This document shows, piece after piece, positions 25,780 to 34,887 of a stretch of DNA of 45,765 nucleotides. The notes below the pieces were generated by a model. The model made no database searches and was not told the origin of the DNA. It saw only the letters and a list, made by a program, of their open reading frames with translations. Made by a program: the position numbers and the translations under genes. This DNA comes from Maribacter sp. (lineage in GTDB: Bacteria > Bacteroidota > Bacteroidia > Flavobacteriales > Flavobacteriaceae), in NCBI GenBank assembly GCA_022865355.1, contig JALHST010000117.1:1-45765 (forward strand), read 5' to 3'. Position 1 is the stretch's first letter, and the number at the start of each line of letters is the position of its first letter.

Positions 25780-27114
25780 ATGGGTAGAATATTGTTAAAA
25801 AATGCTTCTGTTGTCAGTGACAATGTCATATTTGAAGGTGATATTCTAGTGCAGGAAGAGCACATAGCAAAAATTGATAGAAGCATCAGTCATGAAACCG
25901 CAAAAGTCTATGATCTCGCCGGCAGCTTTGTGTTGCCTGGCTTTATAGACGATCAAGTACATTTTAGGGAGCCGGGACTAACCCACAAAGGAACGATAGC
26001 CACCGAGAGCAGAGCGGCTATCGCTGGAGGAATCACCTCGTATATGGAACAACCCAATACGAATCCGCAAACAACGACCCTTCAAAATTTAGAAGCAAAG
26101 TTCGCCATTGCCAATAAAGCCTCTTTTGCCAATTATTCTTTTCTTTTCGGAGGTACGAACGATAATTTGGAAGAACTGAAACGATTGGATAAAAATGCCT
26201 GTTCAGGCATAAAATTATTTTTAGGATCCTCTACGGGCAATATGTTGGTCGATAATGAAGAGGTCATCGAAAAAATTTTTAGGAATACCGACATGGTCAT
26301 CTCTGCGCATTGCGAAGATGAAACGACCATTCGGCATAATTTGGCCAAATACAGGCAAATTTATGGTGATGCTATTCCTATGAAGTGTCACCCGCTTATC
26401 AGAAGTGAGGAGGCCTGTTATATCTCTTCCTCCAAGGCGGTCGCCCTTGCCAGAAAAACTGGAGCCAGGCTGCATGTTTTTCATGTATCTACGGGCAAGG
26501 AGACCGGGCTGTTTCAAAATGATCTGCCATTAGCCGAGAAAAAAATCACTGCAGAGGTCTGCATCCATCATCTTTGGTTTTCCGATGAAGATTATGATAC
26601 CAAAGGATCGCTGATCAAGTGGAACCCTGCTGTTAAGACATCGGCAGACCGGTCAACATTATGGGAGGCCGTTTTGGATGACCGAATTGATGTCATTGCC
26701 ACCGATCATGCACCTCATACCCTGGATGAAAAGAACAACACCTATGAAAGGACCCCTTCGGGAGGCCCCCTTGTTCAACATGCGGTGCCCGCACTATTCG
26801 AAAAATTTCATGAGGGCTTGATATCCTTAGAAAAGATCGTCGAAAAAATGTGCCACAATCCCGCTATCTTGTTCCAAATAGAAAAACGGGGATATATCAA
26901 AGAGGGTTATTTTGCCGATATAGTGGTAGCTAATTTGAACAACCCCTGGACAGTTGCCAAAGAGAATATTGCCTATAAATGTGGATGGTCACCTTTCGAG
27001 GGGGTACACTTTAAATCTAGCATTTCACATACCTTTGTCAATGGACATTTAGCCTATGAAAATGGCAAATTTTCGAACGAAAGAAATGCTAGGAGATTAA
27101 CATTCAATAGATAG
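25780..27114 (+). CDS. pyrC: Dihydroorotase
   Basis: The enzyme reversibly cyclises carbamoyl-aspartate to dihydroorotate in pyrimidine synthesis. The 444-residue amidohydrolase starts with the metal site DDQVHFREPGLTHKG (D57-H61-R63), where the usual first His of the HxH pair is Q59. This Q form is, to my knowledge, typical of Bacteroidetes dihydroorotases. Other parts are MEQPNT, KLFLGSSTGNML with the probable carbamylated Lys, the His region AHCE, LHVFHVST, and the catalytic ATDHAPHT (T308-D309-H310). It sits 2 nt after the GT2 gene and 2 nt before the DUF4296 gene, a typical flavobacterial cluster. Confidence 0.92.
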   Translation: MGRILLKNASVVSDNVIFEGDILVQEEHIAKIDRSISHETAKVYDLAGSFVLPGFIDDQVHFREPGLTHKGTIATESRAAIAGGITSYMEQPNTNPQTTTLQNLEAKFAIANKASFANYSFLFGGTNDNLEELKRLDKNACSGIKLFLGSSTGNMLVDNEEVIEKIFRNTDMVISAHCEDETTIRHNLAKYRQIYGDAIPMKCHPLIRSEEACYISSSKAVALARKTGARLHVFHVSTGKETGLFQNDLPLAEKKITAEVCIHHLWFSDEDYDTKGSLIKWNPAVKTSADRSTLWEAVLDDRIDVIATDHAPHTLDEKNNTYERTPSGGPLVQHAVPALFEKFHEGLISLEKIVEKMCHNPAILFQIEKRGYIKEGYFADIVVANLNNPWTVAKENIAYKCGWSPFEGVHFKSSISHTFVNGHLAYENGKFSNERNARRLTFNR

Positions 27115-27116
27115 TC

Positions 27117-27545
27117 ATGAGAAAATATATTTATTTTTTGATGCTGATAGGCCTAACTTCCTGCAATGAAAAATTGTTGGAAAAGCCCGATAATCTAATT
27201 GACAGGGGCAAAATGGTACAGATACTCGCCGATATGGCCATCGCAAACGCCGCAGTAATAGCGAATAAATCGTTGCTTGAGAACAATAACTTTAGGCCTA
27301 CAGAGTATGTCCTAACAAAATATGGTATAGATAGTGCCCAGTTCGTTGATAGCGATCGATACTATGCTTCCATTCCTATGGAGTATGAATCTATATATCA
27401 AGAGGTCGAATCAAAATTAGACCAGGAGAAAAAGGAAATGGAATTAGCTAAAAAACTAAAGGACAGCCTTCATCAAATAGAACTGAAGGAAAAGAAGAAA
27501 TTGACCACCGAACGATCAAATGCGCTTAAGGATTCTCTTCCTTAA
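27117..27545 (+). CDS. DUF4296 lipoprotein
   Basis: This 142-residue protein has a lipoprotein signal (MRKYIYFLMLIGLTSCNEK) with lipobox LTSC, so C16 is the probable lipidated residue. The body contains the DUF4296 pattern: PDNLIDRGKMVQILADMAIANAA followed by YVLTKYGIDSAQFVDSDRYYA...Y..IYQEV, then a Lys/Glu-rich coiled tail. Function is unknown. The gene follows pyrC by 2 nt and its last 20 nt overlap the 3' end of the convergent epimerase gene. Confidence 0.87.
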   Translation: MRKYIYFLMLIGLTSCNEKLLEKPDNLIDRGKMVQILADMAIANAAVIANKSLLENNNFRPTEYVLTKYGIDSAQFVDSDRYYASIPMEYESIYQEVESKLDQEKKEMELAKKLKDSLHQIELKEKKKLTTERSNALKDSLP

Positions 27546-28539
27546 ATTTCTGGGAACAGAACCGAATCACCTCTGATAAGGGCTCAAATTCAAATGGGAG
27601 TACATTCTTGATTTTGTCATTGGCATACAGGTCTCTATCCTGTAAGGATTTAATAGAGCTTTTCGTTATGCGCCGACCCCTACCCGTGAAGATATTGACT
27701 GCCCAATCAATAGAACGACCTATTTGTAACTGCCAATATTTCAATTGTTTCGTGGGTTGGGATTTACCTAATTCTTTGGCAATCAGACTTAAGATTTCTT
27801 GAAATTTAAGATTTTTGTCCACCAGAATAAATCGTTCGTTCTTTTGGGCCGAATCAGTCAAATACCGCATTATTTTTACGACATCGTTTACCGAAACGAA
27901 TCCTGTTCCGCCAGGCGGGTAATAGGTATATCCTTTATTGGCTATGGTAAATAATTCACCACTACCCTTTCCCCAAAATCCCGGTCCGACTATCACCCCA
28001 GGATTTACGATTACAGCAGCTAGACCCTCTTGAATTCCTCGCCAGACTTCTATTTCGGCCGCATGTTTTGTAATGGCGTACACGTTGGTGTCGCGTTCGA
28101 TCCATTCGCTATCCTCGTTTGCCATAGTGCCATTCATACTTTTTCCAATAGTGCCAATCGTACTTACATAACAGAGTTTTTTTATTTTTTTGGCAAGGCA
28201 AAGGTTTACGATGTTCGCCGTGCCTTCGGTATTTATTTTTTGCAACTTTTTGTATCGCCGGGGGTCGAACGAAATGAAGGCCGCGGTGTGATAAACAACT
28301 TCTATATTTAGAAAAGACGCTTCCAAAGCGGGTATATCATTAAGATCTGCCTTCACCCATTCAATTTGTGAAAAAAGTTCCGCGGCATTCTGGGTATAAT
28401 ACCAAAAGACTTTTTCGACCCATTTTAAATTGCTTCCTTCACGATATATTGCGCGAACGCGAATATTGTCTTGAAGCAATCGCAATAGCAAATGCGAACC
28501 TACCAAACCTGTACCTCCCGTGACCAAAACCATGCGCAA
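27526..28539 (-). CDS. NAD-dependent epimerase/dehydratase-family protein
   Basis: This 337-residue extended short-chain dehydrogenase has the Rossmann motif GGTGLVGSHLLLRLL (about residues 8-22), the adenine-pocket region VKADLNDI, VVYHTAAFISF, the catalytic YAITKHAAE (YxxxK), and the NPGVIVGPGFWG segment. The family includes sugar-nucleotide epimerases, dihydroflavonol reductase-like and 3-beta-hydroxysteroid-type enzymes. The substrate cannot be told, though the loop pattern is nearer to dihydroflavonol-reductase-like members. ATG 28539 or the ATG at 28533 may start it. It is convergent with the DUF4296 gene, overlapping by 20 nt, and divergent from tyrS. Confidence 0.85.
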   Translation of the reverse strand: MRMVLVTGGTGLVGSHLLLRLLQDNIRVRAIYREGSNLKWVEKVFWYYTQNAAELFSQIEWVKADLNDIPALEASFLNIEVVYHTAAFISFDPRRYKKLQKINTEGTANIVNLCLAKKIKKLCYVSTIGTIGKSMNGTMANEDSEWIERDTNVYAITKHAAEIEVWRGIQEGLAAVIVNPGVIVGPGFWGKGSGELFTIANKGYTYYPPGGTGFVSVNDVVKIMRYLTDSAQKNERFILVDKNLKFQEILSLIAKELGKSQPTKQLKYWQLQIGRSIDWAVNIFTGRGRRITKSSIKSLQDRDLYANDKIKNVLPFEFEPLSEVIRFCSQKFKEENP

Positions 28540-28600
28540 ATTTAGGAATTCGGTCGGGATATATTCAATTATTAGCCAAGGTATAGCGTTCGTTTTCCTT

Positions 28601-28608
28601 TATATTTG
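28601..28608 (+). promoter_or_regulatory. Promoter -7 element of tyrS
   Basis: TAtaTTTG matches TAnnTTTG exactly, 24 nt before the ATG at 28633. It overlaps the TTG at 28606, which therefore is not a translation start. Confidence 0.6.
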
Positions 28609-28632
28609 CAGCAATTAATCAGCAAAAATAGA

Positions 28633-29928
28633 ATGGTAGTGAATTTTGTGGAAGAATTGAAATGGAGAGGCATGCTACACGATGCCATGCCCGGCACCGA
28701 AGAGCATCTTTTGAGTGGAATGCAGTCTGCCTATGTGGGGATAGATCCCACCGCCGATTCGTTGCATATAGGGCATTTGGTGAGTGTAATGATGTTGCGT
28801 CATTTTCAGCTGTCAGGCCATAAGCCATACGCATTGGTAGGTGGGGCCACAGGAATGATCGGGGACCCCTCCGGAAAATCTGCCGAGCGCAATTTATTGG
28901 ACGAAGGCACCTTGCGTCGAAATCAGAAAGCTTTGAAGGAGCAACTTTCCCGTTTTTTGGATTTTACGAGTGATGCACCAAATGCCGCCATCTTGGTTAA
29001 TAACTATGATTGGATGAAGAATATTTCCTTTTTGGATTTTATAAGGGATGTAGGCAAACATATCACGGTCAACTATATGATGGCCAAGGATTCAGTCAAA
29101 AAGCGCCTCTCGGCCGAAGCGAAGGAAGGAATGTCATTTACTGAATTTACCTATCAGCTGGTGCAGGGATATGATTTTCTTTATCTCTATCAAAAGTATA
29201 ATTGCTCGCTACAAATGGGGGGTAGTGACCAATGGGGAAATATTACGACGGGTACTGAACTTATTCGAAGAATTGCCGGAGCAAAAGGCTATGCCTTGAC
29301 CTGTCCACTGATTACCAAAGCTGATGGGACCAAGTTTGGAAAAACCGAAGACGGGAATGTCTGGTTAGACGCCAATCGTACTTCGCCTTATAAATTCTAC
29401 CAGTATTGGCTGAATACCTCTGACGAGGATGCCGAAAAATATATAAAGATTTTCACATTTTTGACGAAAACCGAAATTGAAAGCCTTGTCAAAGAGCATC
29501 AGGAAAGCCCGCACCTGAGGGTATTGCAAAAGACGTTGGCGCATGAAATCACGGTCATGGTGCATTCGCAGGAAGATTTTGACAACGCCTTACGAGCCAG
29601 TGATATCCTATTTGGTAAGTCCACCTCAAAGGATCTAAAAAAATTAAACGAGAAAACTTTTTTAGAGGTGTTTGAAGGAGTGCCCCAGGCGACCATAGCG
29701 CGGATCGAGCTACAAACGGGATTGGATATGATCGGTGCGCTAGCTGACAAAACGGGATTTTTGTCGTCAAATAGTGAGGCCCGACGGGAACTGAAACAGA
29801 ATTCAATCTCGGTCAATAAGGAAAAGGTCAAAGAAGATTACCGAATCAAAATATCTGACCTAATCAATGACAAATACGTGCTTTTGCAACGGGGAAAGAA
29901 GAATTACTTCGTATTAGTGGCAGACTAG
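28633..29928 (+). CDS. tyrS: Tyrosyl-tRNA synthetase
   Basis: This class I synthetase charges tRNA-Tyr. From ATG 28633 it has 431 residues. The HIGH motif is at H45-H48 (DSLHIGH), the tyrosine pocket includes [26 protein letters not shown], and the KMSKS-type loop is KFGKT at 234-238, as in the bacterial TyrS-1 form. The C-terminal S4-like domain (about 360-431) reads [19 protein letters not shown]. An in-frame TTG at 28606 lies inside the promoter -7 element, so the ATG is preferred. Confidence 0.96.
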   Translation: MVVNFVEELKWRGMLHDAMPGTEEHLLSGMQSAYVGIDPTADSLHIGHLVSVMMLRHFQLSGHKPYALVGGATGMIGDPSGKSAERNLLDEGTLRRNQKALKEQLSRFLDFTSDAPNAAILVNNYDWMKNISFLDFIRDVGKHITVNYMMAKDSVKKRLSAEAKEGMSFTEFTYQLVQGYDFLYLYQKYNCSLQMGGSDQWGNITTGTELIRRIAGAKGYALTCPLITKADGTKFGKTEDGNVWLDANRTSPYKFYQYWLNTSDEDAEKYIKIFTFLTKTEIESLVKEHQESPHLRVLQKTLAHEITVMVHSQEDFDNALRASDILFGKSTSKDLKKLNEKTFLEVFEGVPQATIARIELQTGLDMIGALADKTGFLSSNSEARRELKQNSISVNKEKVKEDYRIKISDLINDKYVLLQRGKKNYFVLVAD

Positions 29929-29951
29929 GCCAAACCGATGTATTCCCCGCA

Positions 29952-30950
29952 TTACAGCACCATCAAATTACAGCCCCGTATATCTGAATTGTCAAATCGT
30001 CCCAATATTTCAAAACGGCCATCGGCCTGCATTTTGCCCAAATCTTGGGTCGCAATAAATGCGCAGGAGTTCAAATTGGCCAGATCGATGATGTTGATTC
30101 CTCCGGTTTTGTTACGGTCTTGGGGTGTCAAGGGGTCTTCAGTATCCCGAATTCGTACTTGCATCCACGGCGGGGTCTTAAAAATACCATCTCCTTCTGA
30201 ATATGCCTGAGACAATAATTCGGTCATCCCATATTCAGAATGGATCCGAGAAACACCGAAGCCCTCTTTAAGTAGGCCATGCAGTTCCTCGCGGATCATT
30301 TCCTTCCTTCGTCCTTTCATTCCCCCCGTTTCCATAATGATGGTATTTTTCAAATTGAATTGAAATATTTCCACCAGTTCCAGAAGGGCGAAAGAAACGC
30401 CGATTAGAAGTATTTTGGTGCCTGCTGCGTCAAGTTTCAACAACTTTTTGGTTAAACTGTCCAAATCATTTAATTGAAAACCACTTTCGGGATGACCGCT
30501 TCGTTTTATGAGATCATCTACCATATACACCAAGGAAGAACCTTGACGTTCCAAGTAAGAAGGCAGTAAGGCCAAAATGCAGTATTCCGATACTAGGCCA
30601 TAGAAATATTGAAACCCCTGTAAGTAACTTTGTCTATACAATTGCACATTGGTAACATAATGAAAGCTGGTGATGCTTCCCGTTGTGCCGCTGCTTGTAA
30701 AGACCATCTCGGGCTTGGCAACTCCCGAAACGACATTTTTCGATTTAAAAAAATCTATCGGCAAAAAGGGAATTTCCTGAAGTGCCGACACGTTTTTTTC
30801 AGTTTTACCCAAATACCTGCAAAATTTATGATACACTGGGTTATTCCTGAATTGATATCCATATATTTTCAAGGCACATTGCTCAAATTCCAATTGAGAG
30901 GTAATTTCAAAGATGGTAGCAGCGTTGAACATCATCCCAAAAATAACCAT
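29952..30950 (-). CDS. LuxE-like acyl-protein synthetase/acyltransferase
   Basis: This 332-residue protein resembles the LuxE acyl-protein synthetase domain, part of the adenylate-forming superfamily. Supporting motifs are IPFLPIDFFKSKNVVSG, the phosphate-binding loop MVFTSSGTTGSITSFHYV (about residues 83-100), METGGMKGRRKEMIREELH and RIHSEYGMTELLSQAYS. LuxE activates fatty acids for bioluminescence reductases, but no luxC, luxD or luciferase gene is here. A role in activating an acyl group for a flavobacterial lipid or pigment is only a guess. The start could be ATG 30950, 30935 or 30932; an exact TAttTTTG lies inside codons 2-5 of the longest version, favouring a shorter one. Confidence 0.72.
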   Translation of the reverse strand: MVIFGMMFNAATIFEITSQLEFEQCALKIYGYQFRNNPVYHKFCRYLGKTEKNVSALQEIPFLPIDFFKSKNVVSGVAKPEMVFTSSGTTGSITSFHYVTNVQLYRQSYLQGFQYFYGLVSEYCILALLPSYLERQGSSLVYMVDDLIKRSGHPESGFQLNDLDSLTKKLLKLDAAGTKILLIGVSFALLELVEIFQFNLKNTIIMETGGMKGRRKEMIREELHGLLKEGFGVSRIHSEYGMTELLSQAYSEGDGIFKTPPWMQVRIRDTEDPLTPQDRNKTGGINIIDLANLNSCAFIATQDLGKMQADGRFEILGRFDNSDIRGCNLMVL

Positions 30951-31035
30951 TTCAAAGTCTTTATGGGAAAAACATTGCGGGTTGGTTCTCTACGAAGTTT
31001 TTAAAAAAACAGTGGGATTATAGCGGCAATTGAAT

Positions 31036-31356
31036 TTACTTCACTACTAATTTTCGGGTAATGGTCTTATTGCCTTCGGTAGCATGCAATACATAGACTC
31101 CGGGCACCAAACGTGAAATGTTCAAAGCGTTCGAAGTAACCCGCTCAGTAAGCACCACTTCGCCAAAAACATCATATACCAGGATGATTTTGGGCCCGTT
31201 CTCAGCACTGGTCATATAGACCACACTTTCATAAACAGGATTTGGATATAACTTGAATCCTGAAATCTCATCGTTTTGATTCTTTAGATTTCGTGGTTCC
31301 TGGGCAGAAAGCGCAATAGAAAACACCATGAATAATGCCAAGTAGATTATTTTCAT
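31036..31356 (-). CDS. Minimal T9SS type A sorting-domain protein, copy 1
   Basis: This 106-residue protein has a signal peptide (MKIIYLALFMVFSIALSAQ), a 15-residue linker and then only a T9SS type A C-terminal domain: FKLYPNPVYESVVYMTS...KIILVYDVFGEVVLTERV.SNALNISRLVPGVYVLHATEG..TITRKLVVK. Such domains direct proteins through the type IX secretion system, where the domain is usually cleaved. Here there is almost no cargo. It is homologous to the next upstream gene (31520-31828) and both are on the minus strand; a near-consensus -7 element (TATCTTTA, 31382-31389) lies 25 nt before the start. Function is unknown. Confidence 0.8.
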   Translation of the reverse strand: MKIIYLALFMVFSIALSAQEPRNLKNQNDEISGFKLYPNPVYESVVYMTSAENGPKIILVYDVFGEVVLTERVTSNALNISRLVPGVYVLHATEGNKTITRKLVVK

Positions 31357-31519
31357 TGTAATTGATTTGGGATCAACACAATAAAGATACTGAAAGACGA
31401 GAATAAGGCGATGAAAATGTTGTGAAATTCGATATATTGTAGGTCAAATAAAAATGACTTGCATTTCATCGATATTATTAAGGGAAAACGAAGTTATTTT
31501 CCTGAAAAAAAGAAGGTAT

Positions 31520-31828
31520 TTACTTGACTATAAGTTTTCGGGTGGCCACCTTATTTTTCTCAAAAACGCGAAGTACGTAAACCCCCGCACCCAGATCGCT
31601 CAGATTCAACTCCGAACCGAGAAGGGTGGTTCGAAGCACCTCAGTACCTAACACATCAAAAATTAAAATCATTTTTGGGGCATTTTCACCGGTAATGATA
31701 AAGACCTTGCCATTGGTTACTGGATTTGGATACAACTTAAAACCATCAATTTCTCCATTCGGCTTTGATTCTTGACCGTAGCTAAAGGAGATAAAAAGAA
31801 GGGAAATTATAAGGTAAAGTTGCTTCAT
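31520..31828 (-). CDS. Minimal T9SS type A sorting-domain protein, copy 2
   Basis: This is a 102-residue paralogue of the previous protein. It has a signal peptide (MKQLYLIISLLFISFSYGQ), a linker of only about ten residues (ESKPNGEIDG), then FKLYPNPVTNGKVFIITGENAPKMILIFDVLGTEVLRTTLLGSELNLSDLGAGVYVLRVFEKNKVATRKLIVK. The NPV, the beta-rich middle and the KLIVK end fit T9SS type A sorting domains. It is separated from copy 1 by 163 nt of AT-rich sequence. An exact -7 element on the minus strand (31856-31863) lies 28 nt upstream. The pair appears to be a tandem duplication that has since diverged. Confidence 0.8.
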   Translation of the reverse strand: MKQLYLIISLLFISFSYGQESKPNGEIDGFKLYPNPVTNGKVFIITGENAPKMILIFDVLGTEVLRTTLLGSELNLSDLGAGVYVLRVFEKNKVATRKLIVK

Positions 31829-31855
31829 GCGATATTGTCAACAAAATATACCTCA

Positions 31856-31863
31856 CAAATATA
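31856..31863 (-). promoter_or_regulatory. Promoter -7 element of T9SS mini-protein copy 2
   Basis: Read on the minus strand, the sequence is TAtaTTTG, an exact consensus match 28 nt before the start at 31828. Confidence 0.5.
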
Positions 31864-31925
31864 CTAATTCTTTGTTCGCTGCGTTCGCGACTCCAAATAA
31901 TATGGCATTTATTCGATGAAATGCA

Positions 31926-31950
31926 CAAAGCCCGCTTTTGGCGGGCTTTG
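31926..31950 (-). terminator. Hairpin terminator after the TonB-dependent receptor gene
   Basis: CAAAGCCCGC (31926-31935) and GCGGGCTTTG (31941-31950) form a perfect 10-bp stem with a 5-nt loop. It is 18 nt past the stop of the receptor gene on the minus strand. The T tail on that strand is weak, but the stem is strong. Confidence 0.65.
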
Positions 31951-31967
31951 AATTTTATATAATATTC

Positions 31968-34796
31968 TTAGAATTTTAGACTATATCCTACCGAGAAGGC
32001 CCTGCCGGGATGTCTTTTGTAAAATAATTGGTTTTGTGCCCCAAAAGATTCATATTGGCTTTCTACATCATCATTCAAAAGGTTGCTAACCTTAAGGTTG
32101 ATACTCTGATTTTGATTTTCCCCGAATGATTTGGTCAAATTTAAATAGAGGTTGTTAAAGGGCATGGTATAGACATCGGGTGCGAAGCCTGTTCCAACCA
32201 CCTCCAAAGTTTTTCCTTGAACGTTATAAAACAGTCCCATTTGAAGGCCTTTCTCGACTTGACTATAATTGATGCTGGCATTGATGAGAAAAGGCGACTG
32301 GCCTTGAAGTGTCCTATCATTTCCCAAGGTTTCCCCGTCCCTGAGGCCCAATTGCCTTAACGTACGTTCTGCATCACTGTACACCTGGGTCGATTTAATG
32401 ATAGACGTATTCACATTGAGGCTGAAATTATTGAAGGCGTTCGCGATAAAACCTAAATTTTTGCGAAGTTCGAACTCCACGCCCAGTACATTGGCATTAC
32501 CCAGGTTCCGAGGGGTAAAGTTATCAAATGAATTTTCAAAATAGGTAAGTTCAATAGGATCCTTAAATGATTTGTAGAAACCGCTCAAGGCAATCATTTC
32601 GGCACTTTCGCCAAACCATTCCATTCTAAGGTCAAAGTTATCGATATAGGTGGGCTGAATGTCTATATTCCCTATAAAGGTTACACTTGACAAAGGGTCG
32701 AAAATTTTAGCGATCGAAGCTTCCTTGAACGAAGGTCTTGCCGTGGTGTGGGCATAGGAACCCCTAAGATTCATTTTGTCGGTCAACTCATAGATGAGGT
32801 TGGCGGTCGGAATAAAATCAAGTTTGTCAAGAATTTTCTGATCATCATAGATTACCTTTTGGGGATCATTAATATCCTTATTGTCCTCACCGGTATATCT
32901 CGTCTGAAAATTTTCCCATCGCAGACCCACTATTGTTCTCAAGCGGTCGCCGATCTTAAATTCATTTGATGCATAGGCCGCGATATTGCGTTGTTTGGCA
33001 TTGTAGGTATTGGCCGGTTCGGCAATTGATATGTCAGGATCAATAAAAGTGCCTGAATCATTGGAAACCGTCCATAGGTTTTCAGGGGCCAGAATGTTGT
33101 CGGCAATACCGTCGAATACCGTGGTGTTTTTATTGCTCTGTATCTCGAAGTTCAAGATACTAAAATCCCGTTTTTTAAAACTGCCATAGGCGCCGAACAG
33201 CAACTTGGCCTCTTTTTTATCTAAAAAGTATTTTCTTGTCACATCCAATTTTGATACGGCGTCGATTTCTTCTAAATTCCTCCAGATTCTTTTGGGCTGA
33301 TTGTTTTGTTGAAAGGAATAAATGCCATCATCGATCCGAAAGGCGGTCGTTCTGATATCCTTGTCCCTAATTTGGGAATAGGTCGGTGACAACGACCATT
33401 CGGTCGACCAGGAAGCATCGCCATTGGTGTGGGTTCCTGTGAGCAGGCCATTGCTAATGGAGCGCTGGGTGTATTCCAGGTTGTCTTTCTTAAAATCGAT
33501 AAAATCGGTAAAATTTAGGGTTTGATTGAACAAGCCGGCCGTCGATTCACCGTTTTGTAAATGCAGTAGATTAAGCTTGTATTTCGACTTTTTGGTTTTA
33601 AAGGAAGTACCTAAAAGCCCACTTACCAGTACATCATTGCTTCCAATATCACCTTTCTGTGTCCGATTGGTCAACAATTCGAAAATGGCCGGGTCGGGAT
33701 TTCTCCGATAAAAATTATTCTCGGCATTTTCGTAAAAAGTGGTACTGTTCTTATAGGAAAAAGAACCTAAAAAACCCAAGCGGTTTTCCCCTTGGCCCAC
33801 ATTGTATTGATTGCCTGCAGTAAATCCGACGCTATAGTCCATGAAACTGGTACTTCTCAATGCAGAAAGTACCGGACTAAATTGCTTTGTGATGGCGGTA
33901 AGCCTAGGATCATAATCGAAGGTATTGGGAATATCCTGTTTTCTATTGATGGGTACATCCCGGGTACCATCATCAAACCCTAGAAAATCGGTGCCGCCCC
34001 CTTTATAATCCAAATAGTTGCTATTAAAATGCATTTCGGGATTGTAAGATCCGCTCAATGATAGACTGTATTCTTTCTTTGTAGGATAATCTTTGGTCAC
34101 AATATTTACAATGCCCCCTGTAAAATCGGCAGGTAGATCGGCAGACGCCGATTTTAATACCAAAACATTGTCAATGATATTCGTTGGGAAAATATCCAAT
34201 TGTATGGTGTTACGATCCGGATCCAAGCCAGGTATGTCGATACCATTTAAAATTGATTTGGTATAACGATCCCCCAAGCCTCTGACATATACATATTTTC
34301 CACCTTGAACCGAAACGCCAGGGACACTCTTAATGGCGTTGGCAACGTCACCCGCCCCTGATTTTTTAAAAGCCTCCGCCGATAGACCATCTAAGAGGTT
34401 GACGGCCTTTTTTTGAATCCCCAATACGGCAGTCTCCGTATTTTTTTTGACACTCACCGCGATAACCACTTCATCGAGGCCCTCCGCCAATGTTTCCATC
34501 GTAACATTTACCGTAGTTACCTCCCCTGGTTTTACCACTACATCGGTAATCTCGACGGTTTTATAACCCAAATAGGAATAGGAAACCGTGTAGGTACCCG
34601 CATCTAAAGCGAGGGTATATTTGCCATCAAAATCGGAAGTGGTCCCTTTCGTGGTTCCTTTTATCACGATATTGGCAAAGGGTACCGGATCCTGAAAATC
34701 GGCATCTTTCAGGGTTCCCGTTACTTCGCCTTGTTGGCCCCAGCTCAGTTGGGATACGAATGCAATTAAAGTTAAAAGCTTAAAATGTAGTTTCAT
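31968..34796 (-). CDS. TonB-dependent outer-membrane receptor
   Basis: This 942-residue protein has a signal peptide (about residues 1-20, ending SQLSWGQ), then a carboxypeptidase-regulatory-like beta-sandwich (about 21-112: GEVTGTLKDADFQDPVPFANI, TTSDFDGKYTL, YSYLGYKT). A plug domain follows (about 140-245, with AIKSVPGVSVQGGKYVYVRGLGDRY and LPADFTGGIVNIVTKDYP), then a 22-strand-type barrel ending GRAFSVGYSLKF. It imports a ligand across the outer membrane using TonB energy. There is no SusD-like partner, so it is not a classic glycan locus. It follows the Cys-rich lipoprotein gene by 91 nt with a hairpin between. Ligand unknown; the PhoBR-like genes next door suggest phosphorus or another regulated nutrient. 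Confidence 0.9.
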   Translation of the reverse strand: MKLHFKLLTLIAFVSQLSWGQQGEVTGTLKDADFQDPVPFANIVIKGTTKGTTSDFDGKYTLALDAGTYTVSYSYLGYKTVEITDVVVKPGEVTTVNVTMETLAEGLDEVVIAVSVKKNTETAVLGIQKKAVNLLDGLSAEAFKKSGAGDVANAIKSVPGVSVQGGKYVYVRGLGDRYTKSILNGIDIPGLDPDRNTIQLDIFPTNIIDNVLVLKSASADLPADFTGGIVNIVTKDYPTKKEYSLSLSGSYNPEMHFNSNYLDYKGGGTDFLGFDDGTRDVPINRKQDIPNTFDYDPRLTAITKQFSPVLSALRSTSFMDYSVGFTAGNQYNVGQGENRLGFLGSFSYKNSTTFYENAENNFYRRNPDPAIFELLTNRTQKGDIGSNDVLVSGLLGTSFKTKKSKYKLNLLHLQNGESTAGLFNQTLNFTDFIDFKKDNLEYTQRSISNGLLTGTHTNGDASWSTEWSLSPTYSQIRDKDIRTTAFRIDDGIYSFQQNNQPKRIWRNLEEIDAVSKLDVTRKYFLDKKEAKLLFGAYGSFKKRDFSILNFEIQSNKNTTVFDGIADNILAPENLWTVSNDSGTFIDPDISIAEPANTYNAKQRNIAAYASNEFKIGDRLRTIVGLRWENFQTRYTGEDNKDINDPQKVIYDDQKILDKLDFIPTANLIYELTDKMNLRGSYAHTTARPSFKEASIAKIFDPLSSVTFIGNIDIQPTYIDNFDLRMEWFGESAEMIALSGFYKSFKDPIELTYFENSFDNFTPRNLGNANVLGVEFELRKNLGFIANAFNNFSLNVNTSIIKSTQVYSDAERTLRQLGLRDGETLGNDRTLQGQSPFLINASINYSQVEKGLQMGLFYNVQGKTLEVVGTGFAPDVYTMPFNNLYLNLTKSFGENQNQSINLKVSNLLNDDVESQYESFGAQNQLFYKRHPGRAFSVGYSLKF

Positions 34797-34834
34797 AAAA
34801 ATAGTTGTAAAACGCGATTTATAAATAAACTAAA

Positions 34835-34860
34835 TGCCCGCCAATATGAATTGGCGAGCA
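34835..34860 (-). promoter_or_regulatory. Intercistronic hairpin between lipoprotein and receptor genes
   Basis: CGCCAAT (34839-34845) pairs with ATTGGCG (34850-34856), extended by GC pairs and one mismatch to 34835-34860, with a 4-nt loop. On the minus strand it is 28 nt after the lipoprotein stop and about 40 nt before the receptor start. It may be an attenuator or an mRNA-stabilising stem, giving different levels of the two proteins. The T-rich tail is short, so full termination is uncertain. Confidence 0.5.
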
Positions 34861-34887
34861 ACTTAGTGAAATAGTAGGTTTTAAATT

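Noticed and set aside
27526-27545. 20-bp overlap of convergent DUF4296 and epimerase genes taken as a frameshift sign
   Set aside because: Both frames look complete and family-like to their ends; short convergent overlaps are common in compact genomes.
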